Origin: Gymnopus androsaceus JB14
Lineage: Eukaryota; Basidiomycota; Agaricomycetes; Agaricales; Omphalotaceae
Assembly: GCA_009733575.1 (NCBI GenBank)
Contig: ML769596.1
Location: 19,238 to 83,237 of the forward strand
Direction of reading: 5' to 3'
DNA: 64,000 nucleotides
The translations under genes were made by a program, and so were the position numbers. Each line of letters starts with the position of its first letter. Positions within the stretch are counted from its first letter, which is position 1. Of the stretch, positions 1-16,995 are shown piece after piece. A model generated the notes under the pieces. It was not told the origin of the DNA. It ran no database searches and worked only from the letters and a program-made list of their open reading frames with translations.

Positions 1-585
1 TTACGCGATATGTGGGGTGACAAGACATAGACCCAGGCGTAATCCTTGCCAGGTTAGTCTGCAAACAAAAAAAAAAGTGAGAAAATGGAGTTGTGAGAGG
101 AGGAGAGCAATGACCTTCAAGGTCTCCCGGGATTCGGTAATCCACAGAGGAAGTCAGAAGATGCAGAGCGTCTCTGTTTTCCAATGCAGCAAGAAAAATG
201 TGTGCTCGATGTTCTGGAGGAGACTGGCCTTTAAAAAAAGTGATCAGGGTCATTGAGCACAGAGAAAATATAATAGATGTACTTGTTCAAAAGCCTCAAA
301 GTCTCTGATTGACTCAGGAGAAACAACTCAAAGCCGCTTGACAGCACGAACACGGTCAAGCATTGCATTGACAGGAGTTGCAGAGATCAACGCAGGGTCA
401 ATAACAGCAGAAGCACCATTTGCTGCATCACCCGCAAAGGGGTCAGCATCATCTTGTTTGAACTGGGTACGGTCACGAACAAAGCCACCTCCATGACGAG
501 ACATGAGTACACAAAGACTAGACATTGGTGAGAGTGGGGCTTGGGGGCTGTTGTTAGAAGCAGGTGGGCTATCAAAGTCTGACAT
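1..585 (-). pseudogene. Transposon accessory ORF, broken, runs off left edge
   Basis: An 85-codon open stretch (585 to 328) starts at an ATG with a TATAAAAG box about 50 bases upstream on the minus strand (near 634-641). It is rich in S, P, D and A and has the feel of the companion ORF found beside Plavaka-type transposases in Agaricomycetes (a recollection, not a search). The frame stops at TGA right after VKRL, but the codons beyond still read as protein (VVSPESIRDFEAFEQ), so the TGA looks like a mutated arginine codon. Further left the frame shifts, and a TTTGCAG splice acceptor near 55-62 could start a last exon leading off the window. It is divergent from the transposase at 1012. Confidence 0.4.
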
Positions 586-1011
586 TGCAAAAAAGAGGAG
601 AAACTGAAAAACCTTCGAAGTCTTGAAGGTCTTTTATACCAGCTGCAGGACCGATTGGCTCGTGAGAGATTTTCTTTTAAAAAATGTTAACCTGGCCCAT
701 CCCAATAACTTCAAAGTCACCGAGATAGAATATAGCTTGAATGGGAAAGAAGAGGAATGAGGAAAGAAGTTTTCAACAGAGTTGCAGTGGAAGTTACGAT
801 GGAAGTGAACCATAAGCGGAGTTTCAATTTGATTTTATTTAAAAACCACTCATGGCGTTCATTTGCCTGAGGATCCTTCGATCTCTGTACAATGTTCTCT
901 CTGGATTGCAATATTATTTTCAATATATTGGCTGAACCTTGACACACATCCTTCATCTCTGACTTTGAGAAAGACGCATCAATCGTGATTCTGGAGCACG
1001 ATTAAGACCCA

Positions 1012-4000
1012 ATGCCTTCTCGTCGCAAAGATCTGGGCCCTGGTATGCAAATTCACAACTATTAGTTTTTCTCATTATCTGAGATCTTCAATAGACTGCC
1101 AGGAACTTTCAAATGAGACTGTGTCTTGTCTGGTCTGCCAAGAGGCAAGCAACGGAATTGTGAAAGTCATTCAGTGTCATTCCTGGAGCAAGCATTGTAC
1201 ATCAACGGAGCACACAGAAGCTGTTCGCACATGGGAAAGTAGAAAGGCAGCAGCTGAAGCGAGACAAAGAAACTATAATGAAGCTTATAATGCTCCAGCA
1301 GTAATGCTCAATCATCCACCAGAGCCAATAGCTGTGCAGCATTCTCTGATGATAGCACAGGGCTCTCTCAAACTTGATCGTGAATATATCCATGCTTCCG
1401 AGGGACTTTCCTTCACAGCAGAGGAGCAATCCCAGCTCTTCGCCCCAATTGACAACAATGCTATACAGAAACACAATGAAGATCTTCTCCACCAAGAATT
1501 TGAACTCCTGTGTCTTCAAGCAAACGAGGAGGTCCTTGATGGGCAACCAGAGGATGCCTCAGTTCCTGAATTAGCAGCTGAATTTATGGCGCTTGGTAAA
1601 TCTTGTATATTGAATAAGCAGACTATTCAGCTGAATTTTGTGTTCTTAGGGTTGGGACGAAAAAGGCAAAGATGAAGATATGCACAAATTATTAACTGGA
1701 ATAAGCACTCATGAAGATTATCGGCCATATAAGAATAAAACAGTATGTTGCTTATTTCCTTTACATTCCATTTCATAACCAGGACCTTCATAGACATTCC
1801 TTCTTGATATTCTCGACAACCTACCGAGACTACGGTTATCCAGCAGCCACATGAAAATGATCTTATGGGTCATGCGCAGCTTGAATCCAAAGGAAGTACC
1901 ATCATACAAAGCACTTCAGGAAGAGCAAGCGCAACTACGAGAACTCTGCGGCATTCCCAGCATACAGTACAAGTCTCAGCAGGGAGACATCTACTACCTG
2001 AATGATGTGACAGATATGTTGAAGAAGGTATTTATACAATTTCATCCACATGAAATCAAATCTGATTGTCTCCAACAGAACTTTGAGAATCCTGAGACAG
2101 CACAACACATAATGTTCTATCCTGAGGACACTGATGGTGCCCCGCGTTCGGAATTTACTCAATTTGCATGAATGCGAGAGCATCCAGAACAACTCACACC
2201 ATCTTTTCGGAAGGGCAGCAAGCGCTTCTATGTCGATGAGCTTGCAATGCTATCTGATGGTCGACTGGTTATTCCCTTCATCTGGGTCAACGTGAAGGGT
2301 GAAGTACATGCCTATTGTAGGACAGTCACTCCAGAATCTGCCGGACTCCTTGTTGGAGAATCAGAGGAGCGTATCTCAACCAACGAGTTTTCAATGAATC
2401 TGCCAGAAATAATTGAATTGACAGGGAGTCTCAAATTCGCAGGTACATCCCTGGAATTTTTTTGCACATCCCATCTGACTTATGTCCTCAGCCCAATCAG
2501 CGTCATTTTCAGCTTCAATGCCCAACAAATATTGTGAGCTTGATAAAGATGAAGATCATGTTGTTGTATGGATGCCAGTATGGGTGGATGATGTTTCAGG
2601 TGCATGTTCAAAGCAGTACCAGAAGCACGTCAATGTATATATGTGCAATGGGAGTCTTCCGGGAAAACTAGTGCAACAAGAATACCATGTCAACTTTGTA
2701 GGCTCTTCTCAACAGGTTTCCGCAACAGAGATGTTGGGGTCAGTTATGAAACAAGTCGAGTGAGATTTCACTTAATTCTCATTTATCGATTGCATGAAAT
2801 GTTTCATTTTATAGGTCTACACATGCTAATCCTATACAATGCTATAATGCTGCAACGGGGCATTACTGCCGATTCCGCATTCAGGTTCCTTATCTCCCTG
2901 CTGACAATCCACAACAATCAGAGGAGTGTTTGCACATAGGCCACAACGGAACTTTCCCCTGTCGAGTCTGTCATGTTGGTGGAACTTATGCTGAAAAAGA
3001 GTCAGACAAGGGTTACAAAGCATTCTATAATGTAAGTCTTCACTCTGCAAACTCAAATTTAACAATAAGTAATGATTTGAAGGTCAGTGAACTTCGTTCT
3101 GCAGCTGAAACTCAAAATGCGATCCTGGAGCAAATTTGGTTGGCGAGTTGTGGTGTTGCATCCCATGTGGAAGCAGTTCGAGTTGCGTCTGGTGCAGTTG
3201 ATAAAACAGCTGAGTATTGGATACCAGTATTGCTCAGCAAGTCCTCGGAGTTCAAACGAAAGGATCCTCAATGGTCAGTTGATGACATATCAGCTGAACT
3301 GCTATGCTGGCTCTCCACACAGACCAAACAGCCTTACAATCTGCTTTTAGATGCTAAATGTGAGTATTTTGGTTGTTTTAGTCAGGCAAATGTTGAAAAT
3401 TCTACTTAGATTTAGATCCTTCCCAAGATACTCCGGTGGAAAATCTGCACACGTATTTGCTTGGACACAAGAAATATGCTTGGTACGACATGCATAGCTC
3501 TTGGGACAACTCTACGCAAGCCCTTTTTGCCATTCGTTTACAAAGTACTGACACCAATGGTTTGACCATTCCGCCAATTCGATCTGCTTATATGATGCAG
3601 TACCGAAACGGTTTAATCAGCAAACACTTCAAAATGCTCATGCAAACTGCCGTGTTCCACATTCACAACATTGTTTCAGGAAATCAGTTTACTCTTGCTA
3701 AGGCACTCGGTGAGCTAGGAGCAGCTCTCTGGATTGCGGAGATGGATGATCTCGAACAATATTCGTACAATTCCTTTGTTTTCCACACAGAATCTCATTG
3801 CTCATTAGTATATCTTACACAGGAGGATCTTGAAGTCTGGATTGACAATGTACTCAATGCATGGGCACGCATTGATCCAGCGATAGAGATGTGTGGTGAT
3901 GGTGCGGATGGTGATGTGGACGAGGATGGGGTAGGGGTCTCTGCAAAGAGCCCATTGCATGTTTCCTCTGGTTCTACTACCACCCCTCCCCCTCCCAATG

Positions 4001-4038
4001 CGGAATCCAAAGCCCTTTCCCCCCCTTACTCGTGCTAG
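1012..4038 (+). pseudogene. Plavaka/CACTA-type transposase, decayed
   Basis: A multi-exon reading frame starts with MPSRRKDLGPGM at 1012. The next exon carries a CLVC...H...H zinc-finger pattern near 1122-1215. Downstream blocks are recognisable from the basidiomycete family: a segment beginning EQLTPSFRKGSKRFYVDELA (2190-2430), a CRVCHVGGTYAEKES cysteine block (2960-3005), and a terminal block with LHTYLLGHKKYAWYD and IRSAYMMQYRNGLI (3440-3760). Plausible introns lie near 1596-1650, 2440-2511, 2761-2814, 3034-3081, 3360-3415 and 3765-3825. One in-frame TGA at 2169-2171 interrupts the frame, so the product is probably not made. Such proteins are DDE-type transposases of cut-and-paste elements; the catalytic residues were not assigned. 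No terminal repeats were found. Confidence 0.65.
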
Positions 4039-4317
4039 ATCCTTCGTTCCCTGTCGCTCCCCCTTGTCCATTTATTCCCCGTTTGTTTTCTTTTCTTTTC
4101 TCCCATATGTACCTGTATATATATCAACCTGAAATTTTCTTGCTGTTTTAATGAGCGAGACAATAAGTGTTCGAATTTATTAAGTGAAAATGAAAGAGCC
4201 TTTATTTCAAGTTCGGCGTTCGAAGGTGAAGGTTATTCATGGATTGGAAAAGTTAACACCACAAGCGCGGGATGGAATACTTTGAAATGGAAAGTAAATG
4301 GGTGGGACTTAACGTCG

Positions 4318-9122
<4,805 letters not shown>

Positions 9123-9123
<1 letters not shown>

Positions 9124-12100
9124 CAAGATTCCCATTCCCTAAATCTCTGTTCAAATGCTGATTCCGCCAATTCGATTTTCACAGGTTCCACAGTTGCGGG
9201 TGAGTCGGGCGATGGTGATGGGTTGGCTGTGTTTTCAGGTGGGTTTATGGAGTCTCCTGCTTGTTCTTCTACCTCCCCTTCTTCCTCCTGCCCTCTCCTA
9301 CGTCTCGACTCATCCTCTCTTTGCAGCCATTCATTAATGTCCATGAGGAGGGGATCTCCTGAGCCCAGTCTTTCCTCAGGATGTATCCTTCCCTCGAATA
9401 TCACCCGCTCTTCGTCCTCCTCGTCCGCTTCCTCTAATTCCACGGTACGTCGAAATTCCTTCAATCGTTTTGCCGCGACCCCTGCTTCCTTCTCCTCTCC
9501 CTCCTCCGTCACTATCTCCTCCTGGGTGGGAATTTGTAGTTCCCCACATAATGCAGCTGATATGCGTGCATTTGTTAAGCGGAAACCCAGGCTCAGGTCA
9601 GTCCAGTTAATATCTGGATTGTGTTCCTGTAGCCAGGGCAGTCCCAGCACTATCGGTGCTGTTGGGTGTAGACGAGTCACAAAGAACTCGACGGTGTGGA
9701 GAGTCCCGTCTGCAAAGCTCACAACGTCCATAAAAGTCAAGGTTATTGCTCCCGCTGAGGTTGGTTTTCCGTCAAATAGTTCAAGAGGGACTGGAGTTAG
9801 CAGTTGCTTAGTGTTTTGAGGGAAAGCCTTAGCGATGGACCAATCGACAAAAGATTTTGTAGCACCGGAATCTATTAATGCATTATAATTTACATCTGTG
9901 TCTATATTCGAAAATGGTAGTTTTGTTGTGACAATAAAGGAGTTATGGGACCTTGAGGATAGTCGAGCTGGTGTCGCCCCCGTGTGCGCTGCTCAACCTA
10001 TGACGGGTGAAACGGGGCCCCGAGATTCCTCTATTTCCTTCCCGGAGCCCCCGCTCCATTTCCCGAGTCCAAACTGAAAGGAAGGACCTCCTCGTCTTCA
10101 ACGAGCTTCCATTTGTTCTGCAACTCTTCTCTATCCTCGACAGAGAACACCGCCCGCAGTATGCCCGTTCCAGGACTTGTTGGGTGGGTGGTTCCATCTG
10201 GAGAGAATACTGCATGCATGATATCCTTATTTGGGTGAGTTGAATCACCTTCGTTGCCACCCTCCTTTGGTGGCAATTTAGATTCAGGATTTTTGCAGCT
10301 TGCCTGATAATGGCCTTGGCCCCCACATTGTAGGCAGAGTTTTGCACCCTCCGATGATTCATTTCCACCCGCTCTTGCGGGGTCCAGGGTACTCTGGCTG
10401 CTCTAAGTGAAACTCCTGTAAAGTCCCCCCCATCGTGACAAGCTCAAACATGTTCTGATGAGGAAGTGTGTGCATGTCCGTGGCCCGACGTGTCGCTAAC
10501 TTCTTCCAAGTGTGCTTGCGGGTGACTGTCGGGCAAGTTTCCTGGATTTCCTTCCCAGGCGGCAGCTCCTCTTTGTCAATTTCTCCAGTTCCGAGCTCGT
10601 GATGCTGTCGTCTGCGGTGTGTTTGCAGGATTTGCTTCAATGCATGCTACAGGCCGATATTGGGGTTGAACCGGAACAGCCTGAGCGTATGGAATTGCGG
10701 GCAAGGGTTGGTACGTGATTTGGGGTTCAACTCGAGTCGCCCCAGAGGAACAACGAGGAAGCCCCTCTCGGTATCCCCTTACCGATCCATCGAGTTGCAT
10801 CATCCTCCTCGTCTATCTGACATACGTATTGGGTGGGTTGGGTTGACTTGCAATGGAAAGAACTAACCACTTGTGTACTGCAGACAACAGGTTGTGAATC
10901 AGGGCATCGTCGTTGTACCCTGTTCGGAAGGCGTATTCTTCAAACTGAATGATGAAATTGGCAAAGGATTCGTAGGGTTGTTGGGATATCCAAGAGAGTT
11001 TGGATTGTGCATCCAATTTCTCATTCGGAAGACCGAATATCTCGCCAAAGACTTGCACGAAGTCATCCCACACATGAAGAGCGGTATTCTGTACTCCACT
11101 CATAATCTCTCTGTCCAGGAGATTCTGATAGTGGATTGCGGCCGCTTCTCTGAGGAAACTGACTGCGTATGCCACCTTGGTCAAGTCCTCTTCATGGATT
11201 GTGGGTTTTGCTGCGAATACTCGTAGGATCTGTGATATCCACGGGCGGAAGATTCGACAGTCTTTTCCCGTGAAATTGTCAGGTTTCCTGACATCAATTT
11301 TCGATTCCACATTGATCCTGTCCTTCCGCTCGAAGTCTCCATTCTCCCTTCCAGGTGGTCCCTGTTCGCCTCTTTCACCCTGGGGTCCCGGGATCGCCAT
11401 CCAACGTATTCCGTCCCACCATTGAGGATAGCCTGTTGGGGGTGGAGGTGCTCCAGGTGGTCCAGGCGGCGGCCCACCATAAGGTCCCCCTGGTGGTCCT
11501 CCCGGAGGTCCCCCTGGTGGTACTCCTGGTGGTCCTCCCCCTCCCATCAGTCCCAACTGTCCCCATGGTCCAAGTGGTGGTCCTGTAGGTGGTCCCGCAG
11601 GTGGGCCTCCCCATCCGCCTGGGGGTCCTCCTGGCCCGCCTGGATTGGGAGGTCCTCCTCCCATATTAGCATTCTGCCCTTGTGCGCCCGCATAGTTCCA
11701 ATTCCAATTTAGTTGATTTGGAGTTTGAATGAATGGTGCAGGAGGGAGAGCGGGAGGTCTGTACACGTATGGAATGTTTGCTGGCCCTTGCGGTTGAACG
11801 GGCGGGGGCGCTCCTTGAGTGTTATATGGGATGGCGGTGATGCAGGGGTGGGATGGCGGGTGGCGCAAGGTTTTGTGGGGATTGGGTAGGAGGCTGGAAT
11901 GCGGTTTGTGTGGGGATTGAGTATGGCAGCCACTGGGTGTGGTACTGATTTCCCCTTATCCCTCCCTCTTCTTGATCCCTCTTCCTATTACGCCTGGATC
12001 CGAAAGGGCTTTTGGTAACCCGGTTTCTACCTCCCCCCTTCGAGGTTCCTCTCCCGCAATCCCTCCCGCTGCCTGTAGTGCCTGTCTGGAACTATGGGGC

Positions 12101-14189
12101 GGGCTATCTCGGATATGCCACGTCGCCTGTCCCTCCCTCACTCTCTGATGTTGTGGCCACGAGCTACGTCCCACGTCTGGTTCCGACCTAGTGCGTTCAG
12201 GTTGTGTTTGCGGGAGCTCCCCAATCGTCCGAAAAACCCGAGGAGCACTTGCATTCTGCTCTGGTTCAGGAATTGGGATTTCCCTTCTTGTTCCTTCCGC
12301 AGAATGTGGAGACCTTGGCGGGCGAGCTGTGTGATCCTCCCCCTCGTTCGTATAGATACTGTCGCCATCTTCCTCCTGTACTGTTTCAAGGGAAGCGGGT
12401 TTGAGTAACCCTGGGGATCCCAAGACGTCTGGATTCTCTTCCTGTGTTCGCGATACACTTTCCCCCCATTCTCTCCACGTCGATGGTGGTCGCAAATACG
12501 GCAAGGGGTTTCGTGGTCCTTCGGGCGGAAGAGTCAGAGTCGGAGGGTTATTGGAGGGTGCAAAGGAGGGGTCATGAGCAGTAGAGGTAGGCTCAGCTGC
12601 CTGCTGTCCTTCGTTGTTCACAGTAAGTAGCAGATACTGTTGCTGGTCATCATCCTCTTCTATTGCCCGTTTCAGCTTCTTTGCCTGCTCCAACTCTTCT
12701 GGGGTGAGTGTCGCACCAGGTTTCAACATGATTTCGTCCAATTGCATTTGACGGGAAACACGTCGCGTTTCGGGTGTGCTCACATTGAATCTCCCCTCCC
12801 CTGACAGTGCTACACTATAAATGGTTTGGCCCCACCTATCTCCAAATGCAGACGTTCCCCTCAGAGGAGTCATGGTGCCCTCCAGGTGGACATCAGCGGG
12901 ACGACGTCTATTTGTCGTCCGCTCTTGTCGAGGTCGGACCACGGCGGCTGACCCCCCACTTTCAGGTATTCCTCCCGATTGCACTGTTGGGTCGAGCGTC
13001 CGAGACGCAACCGGTGTAGCTCGTGCTAAGGGATCAGTTCGAATTCCGTGCTGCCATTTGTAATGGGTGATTGGCGGGTGGACAGTGTTGTTTCCCTCCC
13101 ATCGTGCATGCGAGGCTTCCCAAGCAATTTGTGCAGCCTCTGAGGAGATGCTTCTTCCCCCTTGGTCCCAATCCAAACCTGGTCTATTTCCATGGTAGGA
13201 TGGGGTGAGGGGAAGTGGTCCCCTGTCAGCGTTAGACGTTTGGGAAGCTTTCGTTAACGCGCTGGATAACTTCTGGATCCAAGAGCACGTTGAAGAACCA
13301 CAGCAAGTTGCAGTGATTTTCTGCGACGGACAGGAAACTGGACACCGTGGGGTGACCCGCTTGTACTGGTATGGGTCGTCGGCATATCTCGAGAAACGTT
13401 TCCCGTAGTTCTGAAGGGGTCAAACTCCCTTCCGCCGGCAGTCCCATCTCCCGCAGGAAGTAGTGGGAAACGTGAGCCAGGTCGGCCCAGGTGCAACGAT
13501 TTGCCGTCAGAAGATCCTGCAGTCGGAATGTGGTCTCGGAGGACGGTCGAGGTCCAATCATTCCTCCCGATCGATCCATCTCTATCAAAGATAGGGAGGG
13601 TTGTCTTGCCCTCGAGATGAAAGTCCCCCATGGTACTACTCCTACGCCGTTGGGAGCTAGTTTCCGATTGTTGAGCTTCCGAATTCTGACGTTCTTTGTC
13701 AGGGGCTCCCTGCGGAGTATAACGAAGCTCCTGTGGGGGTGCTTGTTGGGCATGTCTCCCCCTCAAAGATGGTGAGATGTCTGTCAGGCGGTACACTCCC
13801 ACTCCCATTGACGTTGTACGGAATTGTCTTCGACCCTGAGTATTATCAGGGGAGATTCCTGATGATCCTGGCAGTGCGGGTAGCCCCAGGTAGAACGCCG
13901 ACGTGGGCGGTTGAAGGGTCTGAATGTGTTGACCCTGTGCAACTGTCTGTATTGGCAGGTGTTGCCGATCAGGAGGTGCATAGGCTACCGCGGCTGTCGG
14001 AGGGGTAACCTCAGCGGGTAACGATCCAAATACCCTATTGGTGCTGGATCCTTGGGATCCCGCAGAAAGGCGTTGTCCTCGTTCTCCCCATTGGTAATTC
14101 CCAAAGTCGGGAGCTTCTTGTTGTTGTTGTGTGTTACCCTCCTGTTGTCCAGCGGACGAGGAAGGTGGTACCGTGAACGTCCCCGACAT
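9123..14189 (-). pseudogene. Ty3 ORF1: gag, CCHC zinc knuckle and protease, frameshifted
   Basis: The gag region opens near 14189 with a Q/G/S-rich stretch and continues in changing frames (13232-13753, 11956-13176, 10813-11868). The segment at 10813-11868 has a long Gly/Pro-rich tract followed by the capsid-like region (KPDNFTGKDCRIFRPWI; SFANFIIQFEEYAFRTGY). A zinc knuckle CLQCGGQGHYQASC lies near 10292-10335. The retroviral-type aspartic protease motif LIDSGATKSF has its DSG codons at 9864-9872, followed by VLGLPWLQEHNPDINW near 9610-9650, the usual second half of this protease. The ORF ends at a TGA (9123-9125) that overlaps the ATG of ORF2 as TGATG. Frame breaks mean no intact product. 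Confidence 0.75.
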
Positions 14190-14339
14190 ATTCGACGACG
14201 GTTTGGTCTTGATATTGTGTAAGACCGGGGTCGACGGTCTTAGGGAAAGGTACTGAAAGTAGCTTTGAGGCCTTTAGTATAAAAGGCGGACGAGATCTGC
14301 GATTGAATATGCGTGCGGGTGGACTAGTCAAAGACTAGT

Positions 14340-14771
14340 AGTGAGAAGCGGGTGGATTGGGAATGCCAAAGCTCCCGAATGTGAGTTCTGAGTCTAGTTG
14401 TGTGAGCCGACGGCGGCGGAGTCTGATTGTCGTATGAGCTTGCTGGCAGTCAAGTCAACGCGTGAGTCGAAAAGCGGAAGCCAGAACAAGCGTGTATTGA
14501 GAAAATAGATGAATTGACAAGAGTATAAGAAAATAGAGAGAAAACAAGAGATATGGGAGTAAACAAGTTAATATCAAGACAAGGGATCCTCCAAGAGAGG
14601 TTACAGGTTATATACGAGCGGATGTTGGATTGATGAGTAGTAAGTATGTACGGAAGTAGCTGAGACCCATCGTGGGGTTAGCGGGTGGTTGTTGGTCGTG
14701 AGGTTGGATTATATGTATGATCGGCGGGTTTGGGGTTGAAGATAGTAAAATCGGTGGTACTGGGTATGACA
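14340..14771 (-). repeat. Probable 5' LTR of the Ty3 element
   Basis: This stretch upstream of gag starts TGTCATACCC on the minus strand and contains a TATATAA box (14608-14614) followed by a pyrimidine-rich stretch, as expected of an LTR promoter. The inner edge and the primer-binding site could not be placed: no clear tRNA-complementary stretch was seen, and there is no partner LTR to align. The inner coordinate is only a guess. Confidence 0.4.
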
Positions 14772-14833
14772 CACTCATAGCACTCATAGAACCCATAGCA
14801 AGGGTACCATTTGTGGAGAACTATGGTATGCTA

Positions 14834-15856
14834 CAGTGTTTGCCCTAAGGGTTAAGGCCTTAATGTTGTTAAGGCTTAATTGGGCTTAACATGAAGGGTT
14901 AAAGAATTTTTGGCAAGTTGTTAACAGATTAAGGCCTTAAGTGGCAGTGTCATTGGCCCCGGGCCAACCGCATCTTGAATTTTTATTTTCAGCAACTTGC
15001 ACTGTATCAGCTCTCAAAAACTCATATTTTCCTTCATGTCCTCCAATCCTCTCTGGGATTGGGGAGAAACAAAATCAAGGGGAGGTTGGGCCGTGAACCC
15101 GTTATATCAGGTTGATATTTTTTTTAAGTCCCTTGACCAACCAACCGACCGACCAAAGTCACGTGTTTTACCAAATAAGGAAGGTGTAAAATGAGTTATG
15201 GCACTCTAAACTCTTTTTCTTTACATCCAACATGGTTTTGCAACCAACTACAAGAGATCTTACACTTTCTGTATCATATCAATGGATAAAAGTTGCTTGG
15301 GACAAGCTCATGATGCAACAATTTGTACTGCAATTTTACCACATGGCCAACTGTATGCCCAATTTGTGCCAAATTAAGATCATATATGGAGTTATAGGAT
15401 ATTTAAACATTCCAAGATATGTATAGAAATCAAATTCTGCCATATCTAGGCTATTTAAGCGGAATATACCCAAAATACCTGGTAAAAATTGACAATACAA
15501 TTTTTTTTAAGGCCCCAATTGACCTGACCGACCAACCAACCCGATATAACGGACTCACAGCCCGGCCTCCCCTTGAACAAAATAGATCTCACTATGGCTC
15601 TCACAGATCAGGAGGAGGATGAGATTCCTGATGACGGTGCAATAGAGAATGATTCAGGTGATGAGTATATAGAATAAAGCTTTATAGACTACTGTAAACC
15701 AATATAAGGGACTTTGCAACTCCCGCAGCCCCACTATGTGAAAAAATTGAAAAAATGGAATTAAGCCTTAAACTTGGCCTTAACAGTTAAGCCTTAAGCC
15801 CTGTTAAGCCTTAAGAATTTTCGAACCTTGATTTAAGGCCTTAAGAGCAAACACTG
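14834..15856. mobile_element. Non-autonomous hAT-like element (outer)
   Basis: The ends are CAGTGTTTGC and GCAAACACTG, perfect 10-bp inverted repeats of hAT type (CAG...CTG). They are flanked by a perfect 8-bp target duplication, GTATGCTA (14826-14833 and 15857-15864), the hallmark length of hAT elements. Subterminal regions repeat TTAAGGC/GCCTTAA. There is no transposase ORF. A second element at 15076-15575 is nested inside, leaving about 515 bp for this one. Confidence 0.85.
15076..15575. mobile_element. Non-autonomous hAT-like element (inner, nested)
   Basis: This is a 500-bp element with ends CAAGGGGAGG/CCTCCCCTTG and inverted similarity reaching about 32 bp inward (five differences, all transitions). 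It is flanked by a perfect 8-bp target duplication AACAAAAT (15068-15075 and 15576-15583). It has internal GACCGACC/ACCAACCA stretches on both arms and no coding potential. The 8-bp duplication suggests hAT, although the end does not match the CAG consensus. Confidence 0.8.
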
Positions 15857-16569
15857 GTATGCTATGGATTGCTATGGATTGCTATAGATTTGACGGAAAT
15901 GTCGCCTGTCAGGACATGTCAGGCTTCAATTCAAAACTAAATATATTGATCCTTTGAATTGTTTCCCTCACTTGCAGGACCAAATGCGACCAAAATAACC
16001 ATAATAAAATCATTGTATTGTTTGTAGTACTTTGGACAATACTGTAGCAAAACTTGAGCAAAACTAGAACTACATAGTATAACTAGCATAAACACATAGT
16101 GATGATGCTTAGAATTAAATATCTGCAAACATTAGAGACATCCAAACGAAGTTGAAAACTTGAATGAAACTTACTGAGAACTTTCAAACTAAGGCGACTC
16201 AGAATCAACTTGTAAAAAATGGGACTTGGGGAAGTTGCAACAATGCGTTGACTCTTATATAGCATTGGCGGGAGAGAATAACAGCTGTCAAGATGCTGAA
16301 ATGAGTCGACAGTTGGCTCAAATGTTTGGCGATCTCACAGGAGCTCATAGCAGCTCATAGAAAGCCATAGCACTTCATAGTTCTATAAAGAACTATGGCT
16401 GCTATGATCTTCTATAAGTTGCTATAACCTCTATGGCCAACGCCCAGGTTTTGCTGATGCAGGATATTGGGGTCAGCTAGATAAAGAAGAGTGGGCTTCG
16501 GAGCCTGCAAGATTTTTAACATGGACTTAGGGAAATATTTAACATCATACCAGTCTAATCTCAGTGTAG

Positions 16570-16995
16570 TCAAGTCTGCGCAACTGTGACATAATGATTC
16601 CTGTCAATGAGGGTTAGCGACATTTTCCATTGTTCTCGGAAGTCGGAACTGACAAAAATATCCAAGCTTTGATTCAAACTCCTTGTCGGAAATGGACAAC
16701 CAATCGCAAGCTCCCTAAGGGAGCCAAACGTAGTGAAGTTCAAGCCTTCAAAAACTTCAGGTAGGGAGATTGCATCGCAATAAAATCGCAAACGATGCAG
16801 GGGAGCGCGGTATCAGAGTACATTGTTCAATGCAGAAGAGGCGTGTTTCCGGAACAGTGCCACTTGAGGTGTTTCTTGTATTTCAAATGCCATCATGTCA
16901 CCCTCCGCTTCCTCTGTTAGCTGCTGGTGATATTTGATTTCCAGTTCCTTGACAAATGATGCAGGATGAGCTCCAGTCAGTGGCAACAAGCTTTA
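16570..16995 (-). pseudogene. Host coding remnant interrupted by the Helitron
   Basis: Two short minus-strand open stretches lie here. One, reading LPLTGAHPASFVKELEIKYH and ending SSALNNVL at a TGA (16813-16815), runs right up to the Helitron terminus at 16996. The other (16791-16570) reads ISLPEVFEGLNFTTFGSLRE, faintly like the leucine-rich part of a basidiomycete F-box protein. I cannot name the gene. The upstream half was not found on the far side of the Helitron fragment. Confidence 0.3.

Larger units (their letters stand above)
14772..16435. repeat. CATAG/CTATG-rich repeat region
   Basis: Both ends of this stretch are dense in CATAG or CTATG pentamers (14772-14833 and 15857-15892 on the left once the nested hAT elements are removed; 16335-16432 on the right). 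Such clustering near both ends resembles the subterminal repeats of a non-autonomous DNA transposon. No clean terminal inverted repeat or target duplication was found. The middle (15900-16330) is AT-rich with no credible gene. Confidence 0.35.

Noticed and set aside
1202..1546. 114-codon minus-strand frame opposite the Plavaka gene
   Set aside because: Lies opposite recognisable transposase sequence and has no family features; antisense shadow.
4040..4317. Search for a 3' LTR of the Ty3 element
   Set aside because: No copy of the TGTCATACCC end or of the 14340-14771 sequence is present here.
9223..9819. 198-codon plus-strand serine-rich frame
   Set aside because: Opposite the Ty3 protease, whose DSG motif is clear; composition reflects acidic codons read backwards.
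11355..11712. Plus-strand frames rich in W, S and R opposite the gag Gly/Pro tract
   Set aside because: Produced by reading the GGT/CCC-rich repeat on the wrong strand.
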